64,000 nt of DNA from Algoriphagus resistens. GTDB lineage: Bacteria; Bacteroidota; Bacteroidia; Cytophagales; Cyclobacteriaceae. Of the stretch, positions 17,612 through 25,978 are shown piece after piece. Made by a program: the position numbers and the translations under genes. The notes beneath the pieces were generated by a model. It saw nothing but the letters and a program-made list of their open reading frames with translations. It was not told the DNA's origin and ran no database searches. Positions within the stretch are counted from its first letter, which is position 1. The number at the start of each line of letters is the position of its first letter. The stretch lies in NCBI RefSeq assembly GCF_001442615.1, contig NZ_LMXN01000005.1, positions 62,001 to 126,000 on the forward strand, read 5' to 3'.

Positions 17612-17986
17612 CTATTCAATTAGCGCTCTTCTTCTGTCAAATCCATAATACGTATGGACATGATTGATGAACTCATGCTGAGGTCCTACCGGCCAATCGT
17701 CCTTATCAAAACCGGGAGCATTTTCTAGCTTTTCCTTTTCGACATTGACGATGATTACATCACGTTGGTGACCGTGAAAATCAAACATCGCCCAAGGTAG
17801 CGCTAGAAGTTTGCTGCCCAGATTCAGAAATCCAGAATCAACTGACAGAACAACATAAGCAACTTCACCTGTTTCGGTATCCAGCATAATGTCCTTTATA
17901 GACCCTACTGGTTCATCTTTTAGCGTCTTAACCGCACAGTTTGTAGCCGTAGAGCTACTTATCGGAAAATAATATTCAGTATTCAT
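17612..17986 (-). CDS. PRC-barrel domain protein
   Basis: 124 residues without signal peptide. The segment from the T-N-C-A-V-K-T-L-K-D-E-P-V-G-S-I-K-D-I-M start through E-V-A-Y-V-V-L-S-V-D-S-G is the PRC-barrel beta domain, as in photosynthetic reaction centre H subunits and RimM. Stand-alone PRC proteins of this size are common in soil and marine bacteria and are often stress associated. The C-terminal tail (P-Q-H-E-F-I-N-H-V-H-T-Y-Y-G) is outside the core domain. Monocistronic with its own terminator. Role unknown. Confidence 0.85.
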   Translation of the reverse strand: MNTEYYFPISSSTATNCAVKTLKDEPVGSIKDIMLDTETGEVAYVVLSVDSGFLNLGSKLLALPWAMFDFHGHQRDVIIVNVEKEKLENAPGFDKDDWPVGPQHEFINHVHTYYGFDRRRALIE

Positions 17987-18336
17987 GATTAAGTTATTTT
18001 AGGGGAGTGTCTGATAATTTATTAACCAAGGCTGTGCCATCCCCTCCAAAATGGATTTTGAAAGGGGGAGGCAAATTTTTTAAGATTTTTTATGTTTCCT
18101 ATAAGGACGAATTGGGCAATCTATTACGCGGGTCCGCTGAAAATAAGACGCGGTTAGCCTGCTTATGAATCCATGCTACAAAACACAAGTATTTCCAAAT
18201 CATGTAGGTAACTAGCTGCTATTAAATAAGTAAGAGTCAGGTTTGGGAAATGAGATAATAAATCGAAATTTATCTGATGAAGCTTTAAGCTTTTAACCAT
18301 AATTACATTTATTTTTAAAAATTGTAGTTTCGTCAA
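17987..18336. other. 350-bp divergent intergenic region
   Basis: No ORF was accepted. It has to hold the promoters of the PRC-barrel gene (left) and the helicase gene (right). A bulged inverted repeat AGATAATAAAT (18253-18263) with ATTTATCT (18268-18275) could be an operator. A near-consensus -7 box TAGTTTCG (18325-18332) ends only 4 nt before the helicase ATG. Nothing else stands out. Confidence 0.4.
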
Positions 18337-20592
18337 ATGGAAAAACTAAGTACCGACAAGCTAGAGTTAGCTGCTAAGTTTGTTAACAATACAGGGGCAC
18401 CAATTTTTTTGACAGGAAAAGCAGGGACAGGAAAGACGACTTTCCTGAAGAATCTAGCACTTCAAACCCACAAAAACCATGTGATTGTAGCACCTACCGG
18501 TATTGCGGCTCTTAATGCCGGAGGAGTGACTATTCACTCCCAATTTTTGTTTCCCCTTGGTTTTTTCCTCCCCGTCAATGAGCCTGAAGGAAACTTCTCT
18601 GATCAGTACGGGTGTTTTACACAGCATACATTGATCAGAAAACATCCGCTGAATGCACTTAGGAAGAATGTGCTCAAATCAATTGAGTTATTGGTGATCG
18701 ACGAGGTGAGTATGCTCCGGGCAGATGTGCTGGATGCGATCGACTACAGATTGAGAAGTGTCAAACGGAATTATACTACGCCTTTTGGCGGAGTGCAGGT
18801 GTTGATGATTGGAGATCTTTTCCAGCTTCCTCCGATTGTCCGTGATAATGAATGGCAGGTTCTGAACAAATTTTACCCCAGCATGCATTTCTTCCAGGCA
18901 AAGGTATTGCAGGATTCGGGATTGGTTTACCTGGAGCTTGATAAGATTTTCCGCCAGCAGGATGAGGACTTTATTCAAGTACTCAACCATCTACGGGAGA
19001 ATGCGGTTACTCCTCAAGATGTAGCGCTGCTGAATAAGCACTATAAAACGCAGGAAGAGATCGCGCAAATCAAAGACTGTATTACGATTACCACACATAA
19101 TTATAAAGCTGATCAGATTAACCGTGATCGATTAGTGGCTCTGAAAGGAAAGTCAATGTTCTACGAAGCAGAGATAGAAAATGATTTTCCGGAAAATATC
19201 TACCCACTGCCCAAGTCTCTGGAACTTCGTGTTGGTGCTCAGGTCATGTTTATAAAAAATGATTCTTCGGGCAACCAGGATTACTTCAATGGTAAACTGG
19301 CTACGGTGGAGGACCTGCAACATGATCAGATTAAGGTTTTGCTGGAGGGGAAGCGGGTTGTTTATCAACTGAGAAAAGAAATTTGGGAAAACAAGAAGTA
19401 TGTCATCAACCCAGAGACTAAGGAGCTGGAGGAAGAAGTGATCGGGACATTTAGTCAATATCCGATTAAAACGGCCTGGGCAGTCACGGTACACAAAAGC
19501 CAGGGGTTAACCTTTGACCAGGCAATTATAGATGTAGGAAATGCCTTTGCTCCTGGCCAGGTTTACGTAGCACTAAGCCGGCTGAGATCATTGGAAGGAT
19601 TAGTCTTGAGAACAAGAATCCAAAACACTGCATTACAGTCGGATTCCCAAGTCCATATGTTTGTAGAAAGTGCCAAAAAGCATTCCAGGTTAGAAGAACT
19701 TTTCGTCTCTTATCAACAAGCCTATCTTTCACTTTTGTCGGGTGAGACTTTCAATTTACAGAGCTTGCTTCAGGAAATCAGCAGTTTTCAACGCAAGAAT
19801 GACAGTTCACTGGAATTTGAAGATCCCGAGATGCAAAAAGCAGTGGGTGAGATCGCTACTTTGATCAGGAATGAAGCAGACATTGCAGGCAAGTTCAGTA
19901 ATCAACTACGATTTCTTTTGCAGCAGAATGACAAAGGGAAATTGATGGAACGTCTGGATAAAGGGACTTCTTATTTTAAAGATTTCCTGAAAGCAGCGTT
20001 GGAAAAAATTCTGATTCACCGAGCTGAAGTGGAGCGGTTTTCCAGAACCAAAACCTATGCGAATAGCTTGGAAGAGCTTGAAGTCAGTCTGCTTAAAAAG
20101 TACGGGGAAATAAGTAAAGTCAGCCATTTAATAGCATCGATTTTGGAAGGCAGGATCCCCGGTAAAATGACAGATCTGGAACAGGACAAAATAAATTTAC
20201 GCCTTCGACTGGCTGAGACAGCCAAACAAGCTGCTGCTGACAACCCTAAGTTTGCCAGTAACAAAACGGGCAGGAAAAAGGCTGGAAAAGCAAATTTGAA
20301 AAGAAAAATAGGCGAGACCTATGAGATCACGTTTGGGATGATCAATGCGGGTAAAAGTATTGGAGATATTGTGGTAGAGAGAGGGTTGGCGGAATCTACC
20401 ATCAAAAGTCACCTGGCAAAAGGAATCCAGGAAGGAAGAGTGGACCTGGAAGACTGTTTACCTGTTGAGGTTATTTCCGAAATTAATTCGCAGATCGAAA
20501 ACATCAAGAACCTACAGGCACTCCGGATTCATTTTGAGGGGAAGTACGATTATAATACCATCAAGATGGTAGTGGCCGGAAGAGAAGGCTAA
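18337..20592 (+). CDS. Pif1/RecD-like helicase with C-terminal helix-turn-helix
   Basis: 751 residues. SF1B helicase motifs are visible: Walker A G-K-A-G-T-G-K-T-T near residue 27, motif Ia A-P-T-G-I-A-A-L-N-A-G-G, Walker B L-V-I-D-E-V-S-M-L, motif III G-D-L-F-Q-L-P-P, V-H-K-S-Q-G-L-T-F and Y-V-A-L-S-R-L-R-S near 400-430. This is the Pif1 arrangement, for 5'-3' unwinding of DNA. After a helical linker, residues 650-710 form a helix-turn-helix of the type attached to RecQ C-termini (S-I-G-D-I-V-V-E-R-G-L-A-E-S-T-I). The combination is common in Bacteroidota, and the HTH may give DNA structure or sequence preference. Monocistronic. Confidence 0.9.
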   Translation: MEKLSTDKLELAAKFVNNTGAPIFLTGKAGTGKTTFLKNLALQTHKNHVIVAPTGIAALNAGGVTIHSQFLFPLGFFLPVNEPEGNFSDQYGCFTQHTLIRKHPLNALRKNVLKSIELLVIDEVSMLRADVLDAIDYRLRSVKRNYTTPFGGVQVLMIGDLFQLPPIVRDNEWQVLNKFYPSMHFFQAKVLQDSGLVYLELDKIFRQQDEDFIQVLNHLRENAVTPQDVALLNKHYKTQEEIAQIKDCITITTHNYKADQINRDRLVALKGKSMFYEAEIENDFPENIYPLPKSLELRVGAQVMFIKNDSSGNQDYFNGKLATVEDLQHDQIKVLLEGKRVVYQLRKEIWENKKYVINPETKELEEEVIGTFSQYPIKTAWAVTVHKSQGLTFDQAIIDVGNAFAPGQVYVALSRLRSLEGLVLRTRIQNTALQSDSQVHMFVESAKKHSRLEELFVSYQQAYLSLLSGETFNLQSLLQEISSFQRKNDSSLEFEDPEMQKAVGEIATLIRNEADIAGKFSNQLRFLLQQNDKGKLMERLDKGTSYFKDFLKAALEKILIHRAEVERFSRTKTYANSLEELEVSLLKKYGEISKVSHLIASILEGRIPGKMTDLEQDKINLRLRLAETAKQAAADNPKFASNKTGRKKAGKANLKRKIGETYEITFGMINAGKSIGDIVVERGLAESTIKSHLAKGIQEGRVDLEDCLPVEVISEINSQIENIKNLQALRIHFEGKYDYNTIKMVVAGREG

Positions 20593-20780
20593 GAACTGGA
20601 ATCAGATTTCAAGGCTTGATGTAAAAAGCGATAAGTAGCTTATAGGGTTTGAAACTGAAGTCATGAGAAATGATGTTGGGCTAAGATTCAGACATTAAAC
20701 CAAAAAACAAAGCAAGATTGGTTGGTGAGAATAAGAACAGCTGCGCCCTCAGTGAAATCTTCAGTGACCTTAGGTAGTGA

Positions 20781-20817
20781 ACAGATTAAGAGAGACCACC
20801 AGCCTCTCTTAATCTGT
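20781..20817. terminator. Bidirectional terminator with 14-bp stem
   Basis: ACAGATTAAGAGAG (20781-20794) pairs perfectly with CTCTCTTAATCTGT (20804-20817) around a 9-nt loop, between the convergent helicase and carboxylesterase genes. Poly-T tails are weak on both sides. Confidence 0.7.
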
Positions 20818-20834
20818 ATTTGGTTGATTGGTTT

Positions 20835-22478
20835 TTAGTTATTGTTACCGTAAGCCTTATCGTGGAAATGGTATCTTGCATCGTCTGTTGCTTGCACCAA
20901 TTTGCTTTCAGTATCGATTATCATTACTGCCGGTGCAGCGTCGGTGCCTTTCATGGCATTCCATTCGGGCTGCTCATCTCCGTTAGGATTTCCCGTCTTG
21001 ATGAAATTGGCAAAGTAATTCATGAACGTTTTTGATACCTGATAATCATCAGCGGTCCAGGAATAAGCCTCTACCAACGGAAGATTTCCCATTGCATATT
21101 CTATTTCACAGGCATGTGGAGCACCAATAGGCTCTGGCTGTTTTGGTCCGCCTTCTACCACTCCACCAGCAAGACCTGAACTCAGGTTGGCATTTTTTAG
21201 CGGTGGACGAAGCTTGCTGTATAAGTATCGGAAAACAGGTTGGTCAGAATTTTTAGCATGGAGGTCAAGCCACTTCCAGGTAGAATAAGCAATGAATCTA
21301 TCCGCTGCCAAGTTAGTCGCTGATCTTTCCACTTCTTTTGCATCGGTATGCGGATGTAAACTTAATACTTCTTCATAATCAGAAGGATAAACTTCCTTCA
21401 CTTTGGCAATGAATGCTTCTGTAGTGTATGGCTGGCCTTGCATAAATGCCATACCTGGGATTTCGGCAGAATTCCATCCAGCAAGAAGTGGCACCATTGC
21501 CTGCTCTCTTGCTTCGAAAATCTCAGGAAGTGTTTTTGGAAGAAAATAGCCATCCAATACTACTGGGAACCCAAAGCGTTTGGACTCATTGTATAGCTCG
21601 TAAATGTCCATGGTAGAAAGAGCCCTGAGTTCCTCAATGTTACTGATACCGGCGTTAGAAATGAATTCTTCGCCTTGCTTCTCAGCTTCAGCCAGAGGTG
21701 TTGGTGCCAAAGTCGGATTGATACCGGCTCCACTTTCACCGATTGCTCCTGCGATAAGATCTTTGGACAGCGGAGATGCCATTTGGTAACTGACAGAAAT
21801 AGAACCAGCGGATTCGCCTGCGATGGTGACTTTTGCAGGGTCGCCACCGAAAGCTGAAATATTCTCCTTAACCCATTTCAAAGAAGCCATTTGATCCATC
21901 AAGCCGTAATTTCCAGAAGCTTGGTAAGGAGCTTCGGCACTCAATTCAGGATGGGCGAAGAAACCGAAAATATTCAGTCTGTAATTTACCGTGACTACCA
22001 CAATTCCTTTTTGCGCCATGGCTTCTCCGTTATAGCGGGGTTCAGAGCCGTCACCAGCTACAAAACCACCCCCATAAAAATAAACCAATACAGGAAGATT
22101 TTCTGTATTCCGGCTTGCTGGAGTCCACACATTCAAGTAAAGGCAATCTTCGCTGATCCCGTTTGATTTGAAGTCCATGTCTCCAAAGACGGGAGCCTGG
22201 ACAGCTCTAGGCCCAAATTTTTTGGTTTCCTTCACTCCAGACCAGTCAGCCAATGGCTGGGGCGCTTTCCAACGTAATTCACCCACAGGAGGCTGTGCAA
22301 ATGGAATTCCAAAGTATTTTTGTATGCCAGTCTTGATGTCGTATGACCCTGCAATCAATCCGTTTTTGATTTGGGTCTGTACTTCGAAGGAATTGTTATT
22401 CTGAGCTTTCAGCGTGGAAGTTATTCCAACGAAAAATATCAAGCTGAAAATCTGAATGGATTTTAGAAATATTTTCAT
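20835..22478 (-). CDS. Secreted type-B carboxylesterase
   Basis: 547 residues with a signal peptide ending T-L-K-A-Q. The mature chain shows the carboxylesterase type B features: F-G-I-P-F-A-Q-P-P-V-G-E-L-R-W, the E-D-C-L-Y-L-N-V-W signature, the oxyanion-hole stretch Y-F-Y-G-G-G-F, the nucleophile elbow G-E-S-A-G-S and the triad His in G-A-P-H-A-C-E-I. It hydrolyses carboxylic esters outside the cytoplasm, perhaps acyl or acetyl groups on plant glycans; the exact substrate is unknown. It is divergent from a Nudix-type regulator across 90 bp containing a palindrome, which suggests local control. Confidence 0.92.
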   Translation of the reverse strand: MKIFLKSIQIFSLIFFVGITSTLKAQNNNSFEVQTQIKNGLIAGSYDIKTGIQKYFGIPFAQPPVGELRWKAPQPLADWSGVKETKKFGPRAVQAPVFGDMDFKSNGISEDCLYLNVWTPASRNTENLPVLVYFYGGGFVAGDGSEPRYNGEAMAQKGIVVVTVNYRLNIFGFFAHPELSAEAPYQASGNYGLMDQMASLKWVKENISAFGGDPAKVTIAGESAGSISVSYQMASPLSKDLIAGAIGESGAGINPTLAPTPLAEAEKQGEEFISNAGISNIEELRALSTMDIYELYNESKRFGFPVVLDGYFLPKTLPEIFEAREQAMVPLLAGWNSAEIPGMAFMQGQPYTTEAFIAKVKEVYPSDYEEVLSLHPHTDAKEVERSATNLAADRFIAYSTWKWLDLHAKNSDQPVFRYLYSKLRPPLKNANLSSGLAGGVVEGGPKQPEPIGAPHACEIEYAMGNLPLVEAYSWTADDYQVSKTFMNYFANFIKTGNPNGDEQPEWNAMKGTDAAPAVMIIDTESKLVQATDDARYHFHDKAYGNNN

Positions 22479-22488
22479 AGGTATAAAT

Positions 22489-22511
22489 TATTGTTTCTTT
22501 GTGAAACAATA
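22489..22511. promoter_or_regulatory. Palindrome in divergent promoter region, candidate operator
   Basis: TATTGTTTC (22489-22497) and GAAACAATA (22503-22511) form a perfect 9-bp inverted repeat with 5-nt spacing, just upstream of the carboxylesterase gene and 58 bp before the regulator start. Its position and symmetry suit a dimeric repressor site. Confidence 0.5.
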
Positions 22512-22557
22512 GTAATTGCTTATTTTTAAAATTCCTATTATTTACATTAGTATTGGA

Positions 22558-22565
22558 TAGTTTTG
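22558..22565 (+). promoter_or_regulatory. -7 promoter element TAGTTTTG
   Basis: Exact TAnnTTTG match located 3 nt before the ATG of the Nudix regulator gene, implying a transcript with almost no leader. No clear -33 box was found. Confidence 0.4.
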
Positions 22566-22568
22566 CAT

Positions 22569-23276
22569 ATGTCTTTATCTCGAGAAGAATATCTTCCAAA
22601 TATTTCTTATGACTCTGTAATCTTTGGTTTTTCTGGAGAAAAGCTGAAAATATTGATTTTGGAGTATCATAATATGAAAACTTTTGCGCTGCCTGGTGGT
22701 TTTGTCAAAGTGGATGAAGACCTAAATACGGCCGTGCATCGAGGTTTGTCAGAAAGAACAGGTCTGAAGGAAGTTTATTTGGAGCAGTTTTACACCTTTG
22801 GATCGATGGATAGGCATAACCCTGAAATTATGGGTAGAATAATGAAGGAGCAAGGTCATTCAGATCCTGATCATTGGCTTTTGGGAAGATTTGTAACGGT
22901 AGCTTATTATGCCTTGATCAATTATGAAAATGTTACTCCCAAACCTGATGAACTTTCAGATTCTATCGAGTGGTATGATTATGACCATTTACCGATGTTG
23001 ATGATGGATCATAATAAAATCGTGGACAAAGCACTGGAGCATCTCAGGACCCATCTGGATCAAAAATTGCTTAGTATAAATTTATTGCCGGATAGGTTTA
23101 CAATGAAGGATCTGCAGCTGGTGTATGAGGCAATTCTTGGGGAGGATCTGAATAGGGCTAATTTTCAGCGAAAAATGCTGAGTCTGGATATTTTGGAACG
23201 TCATGACAAACTCTATTCGGGTGGCTCCCATAAGGCGCCATTCTTATATAGTTTCAAAAAGAAGACTAAGACCTAA
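22569..23276 (+). CDS. Nudix-domain transcriptional regulator (NrtR/AraR-like)
   Basis: The frame can start at TTG 22563, but ATG 22569 is preferred, giving 235 residues. Residues 10-150 form a Nudix domain, followed by a C-terminal winged helix (L-L-P-D-R-F-T-M-K-D-L-Q-L-V-Y-E-A-I-L-G), the architecture of NrtR and Bacteroides AraR regulators. The Nudix box reads G-F-V-K-V-D-E then R-G-L-S-E-R, lacking the E of REUXEE and its last E, so hydrolysis is probably lost and the domain would sense a ligand. Neighbouring secreted esterase suggests control of a glycan or sugar function. The ligand is unknown. Confidence 0.88.
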   Translation: MSLSREEYLPNISYDSVIFGFSGEKLKILILEYHNMKTFALPGGFVKVDEDLNTAVHRGLSERTGLKEVYLEQFYTFGSMDRHNPEIMGRIMKEQGHSDPDHWLLGRFVTVAYYALINYENVTPKPDELSDSIEWYDYDHLPMLMMDHNKIVDKALEHLRTHLDQKLLSINLLPDRFTMKDLQLVYEAILGEDLNRANFQRKMLSLDILERHDKLYSGGSHKAPFLYSFKKKTKT

Positions 23277-23291
23277 GTGTTTTGGTAAACA

Positions 23292-23858
23292 TCACCCCAC
23301 CTTGATAGCATACTTACCAAGCAAACCCGGTAATCCATCCAGGTCAAATCGTGCGCCTTTAATCCGGTTGCGCTCGGGATCAATGGAATAGTGAAGTGTA
23401 TTTCTGAAATCTGTCTTCTCCAGTATGGTCTGATCAAAAGTAACCCCGCTCAAATCCGAACCTTGGAAATCAGACGCTGTCAAATCAGTTTGGGTAAAAT
23501 CAACTTCTGTGAGTCTACAATTTATAAACTTTGATTTTTTGATTTTTAAGTTGTAAAAACTGCAGTAGTCCAGTAAGCAGTCTTTGAAGAAAAATTCCAA
23601 AAGAAAGGGATTACTAGCGTGGAAATGAATACCAAGCATCTTGCAATGTTCAAATCTCACGTGCTGAAAAGACACATCAGGCACCCTGATGTTACTGAGG
23701 TCACAATTTTTGAAGATGCAATTCTCAAAACTTGTTCCTCTCAAATCCAGACTGTTGAAATTACATTGCTCAAAGGTACATTTCTCATATTCAGCAGTAG
23801 GGAAATCTATAGTGGTGAAATTTTGTGTCAGAAAATGCTTGTCGGAATAGTAAGGCAC
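23292..23858 (-). CDS. Pentapeptide repeat protein, Qnr-like
   Basis: 188 residues made mostly of A(D/N)LXX-type pentapeptides with central F or L (C-T-F-E-Q, C-N-F-N-S, L-D-L-R-G, T-S-F-E-N and so on), which fold as a right-handed quadrilateral beta-helix. The end, N-R-I-K-G-A-R-F-D-L-D-G-L-P-G-L-L, resembles the C-terminal dimerisation helix of Qnr/McbG-type DNA mimics that protect gyrase. Length is slightly below the roughly 218 residues of plasmid Qnr. A gyrase-protecting role is plausible but not demonstrated by sequence. It is convergent with the Nudix regulator gene, only 15 bp apart. Confidence 0.87.
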   Translation of the reverse strand: MPYYSDKHFLTQNFTTIDFPTAEYEKCTFEQCNFNSLDLRGTSFENCIFKNCDLSNIRVPDVSFQHVRFEHCKMLGIHFHASNPFLLEFFFKDCLLDYCSFYNLKIKKSKFINCRLTEVDFTQTDLTASDFQGSDLSGVTFDQTILEKTDFRNTLHYSIDPERNRIKGARFDLDGLPGLLGKYAIKVG

Positions 23859-23948
23859 AGAATGAATATGATTTAGGATATTCTTAAGGAATTAGGAAAA
23901 GATCAAACCTGGTAATTTCTAAATTTTGGTTATATGGAAAGAAATAGG

Positions 23949-24542
23949 CTAATCCTTAGGTGGTGAAATCATGATATGCGCCCGATGTGTCCCCGGGTCC
24001 ATTATCCATGGCATGCCCGGAGCATTCGGTTTTAACGGAAGCCCCGTAGTCTCTGCTGTAGCCCAAGGTAAATATACCACATATCTTAAGTAGGTATCAG
24101 TGACATTGCCGGAATTGACGTCGTAATTTTCCGGGTCTGCAGAAAGCACAAAGAGTGTAGCACCATCCCTAGGCATTTGGAGTTTGCCACTTTTGGCTTC
24201 CTCCTCTCTAATGTCAAAAATCTCCTGAAAATTTTTCCCCTCTTTTTTGAGTTCTCTACCTCTTTTCATAAATTTCTCTAAATCAACATGGTAGCAAGAT
24301 ACACTAAAGCCTTTTGCATTAGGATCATCTGCAATGCAGATCATTTCATTGCTGCCTTTTCGTAATTCGGTTAATTCGCCACTTTCATCATACCCCAGGA
24401 CTCTTGCATCTGATTGTTTTTCTTCAGGAGCTGCCAAAACTGCAGTTTTAATCTGGACTTCTTTAGTAGGAACTGCAAGAATTTGAGAAAAAGCGGGGAA
24501 AATTGTAAAACAAACTAATACTGCGCTAAGTAGGGTTTTCAT
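23949..24542 (-). CDS. Exported protein of unknown function
   Basis: 197 residues with a signal peptide ending P-A-F-S-Q. No family recognised. Notable segments are a C-I-A-D-D-P-N-A-K-G-F-S-V-S-C-Y-H pair of cysteines that might form a disulfide, and a C-terminal P-G-M-P-W-I-M-D-P-G-T-H-R-A-H-I-M-I block in which two histidines and an acidic residue could bind a metal. It is single, with 227 bp of A/T-rich sequence upstream in which no promoter was recognised. Confidence 0.7.
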   Translation of the reverse strand: MKTLLSAVLVCFTIFPAFSQILAVPTKEVQIKTAVLAAPEEKQSDARVLGYDESGELTELRKGSNEMICIADDPNAKGFSVSCYHVDLEKFMKRGRELKKEGKNFQEIFDIREEEAKSGKLQMPRDGATLFVLSADPENYDVNSGNVTDTYLRYVVYLPWATAETTGLPLKPNAPGMPWIMDPGTHRAHIMISPPKD

Positions 24543-24769
24543 CGTATCCGAGTTAAGTATGGGATTAATTTAAGCTTTTTCAATCAGCTTGACAACATGG
24601 TTTACAATCAGATATTATCCAGCCATTTCGTCCAAAGTTAATTTGCTGACAGTTAAGTTTTCATTTGCCACAAATTATAGCTGGATAGTTTATCAGTTTT
24701 TAACCAATAGGTTCAATGAAGCCTATAGGGGGAAAACATTCTAGTTAAGTTCACAGAGAACTGCTAGTG

Positions 24770-25882
24770 CTAGAAGTTCAACGACCAAACGCCTCCCTTT
24801 TCCGCATGGGTAATTGGAAGAAGCCTTTTGTTTAACATTGCATGGGGCTGGCCTGAGAGATCCAAATCCCAAAGATCACCATGAAGAAAAACATTGAAAG
24901 CTACGTTTGATTTTACTTTTCTAGTTGAAGAGGGCGGGTAGTTTTCCTCTTTTGATCCAAGTTTCACCAGGTTGTCCGTGTTTTTTGAATTTCTTTCCAT
25001 AGCCGCTATTATTTCATTAGATGGCTCGGAATGTTCTCCCGTACAAAAAGTTGAGAATAGAACAGTCCCAGAAGATAGGCCAGAAACATTACTATAGGAT
25101 TGACTGTGCCAGCTAGCTTTGCATAGTGCTACTGATGTTTTTCCGAATGGCAGTTCAAAAACCTGGGATTTTCGAGGCTCATCAGAATACAAATCCATAG
25201 TAGAATCTGGAAATGGTTTCAAAATAGGTTCCCCAATTACGTTCCCATCGGGGCCAAATAGAAAGGATGCATTGTAGAGAGGTCCGTTGAGTTCAACATA
25301 AATTTTTCCTTCCATCACGCTGGGGGCCGGCAAAACAATAGATCCAGCAATAATATAGGCTCCAGTTTCTTCCGAAAGCTCACTAAAGGTGGTGTAATAT
25401 GCGTTTAACATTACTTTTGCCTTCATTCGGAAAATAGCTGAAGATTCTGTATTGATTTCATCCCCTGTTTTCAAAAAGCCCAAAAAGAACTCAAATGCAT
25501 TGCTCCACGCTAGGGCGCTCATTACTTTTTGAAGGGATTTCATTTCACTGATAGCATGTTTTTCTCCCACCAAAACTAGCCATGTACCAACATTTTCAGG
25601 AAATAGGATTAACGTATTCTCATCAATAAAATCTTTGGTACCTGCTGCGGCTAAATACTGCCTTAATTTGGATTTGTAGATATCCTGATTAAAATAATCA
25701 GAAACTTCCATATAGGGCTGAATAGCCAGAATATTGTTCGTCAGGGAATCAGAAGGATTGACTTCTTCCACTACCGTAAGGTAGCTTTTACTTTCTTGTA
25801 ATGGTGTGTTTCTGCCAGAAAAAGACCATATAAGCCAAACAAATACAGCAAAAATAAATAGGGTAGTAAACTTTCTGATCAT
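24770..25882 (-). CDS. Membrane-anchored nitrilase/CN-hydrolase-like protein
   Basis: 370 residues: an N-terminal hydrophobic anchor (about residues 5-22), then a carbon-nitrogen hydrolase fold. The Glu-Lys-Cys triad is visible as L-I-L-F-P-E (Glu near 96), E-P-I-L-K-P-F (Lys near 224) and V-A-L-C-K-A-S (Cys near 257). The family hydrolyses nitriles or amides or condenses acyl groups (as Lnt does), but the polytopic region of Lnt is absent here and only one anchor is present. The active site would face the periplasm. Located downstream of nothing on its strand within 96 bp of the GH95 gene, possibly co-transcribed with it. Substrate unknown. Confidence 0.75.
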   Translation of the reverse strand: MIRKFTTLFIFAVFVWLIWSFSGRNTPLQESKSYLTVVEEVNPSDSLTNNILAIQPYMEVSDYFNQDIYKSKLRQYLAAAGTKDFIDENTLILFPENVGTWLVLVGEKHAISEMKSLQKVMSALAWSNAFEFFLGFLKTGDEINTESSAIFRMKAKVMLNAYYTTFSELSEETGAYIIAGSIVLPAPSVMEGKIYVELNGPLYNASFLFGPDGNVIGEPILKPFPDSTMDLYSDEPRKSQVFELPFGKTSVALCKASWHSQSYSNVSGLSSGTVLFSTFCTGEHSEPSNEIIAAMERNSKNTDNLVKLGSKEENYPPSSTRKVKSNVAFNVFLHGDLWDLDLSGQPHAMLNKRLLPITHAEKGGVWSLNF

Positions 25883-25978
25883 TGCCCGAATTTAACACTA
25901 GCTTTTCTCAAAATCACTTTCCGGCATAGTTAAACGTTAGCTTTCTTAATTCTGAAAGAGTAAATGAGGTGTCGCGTT

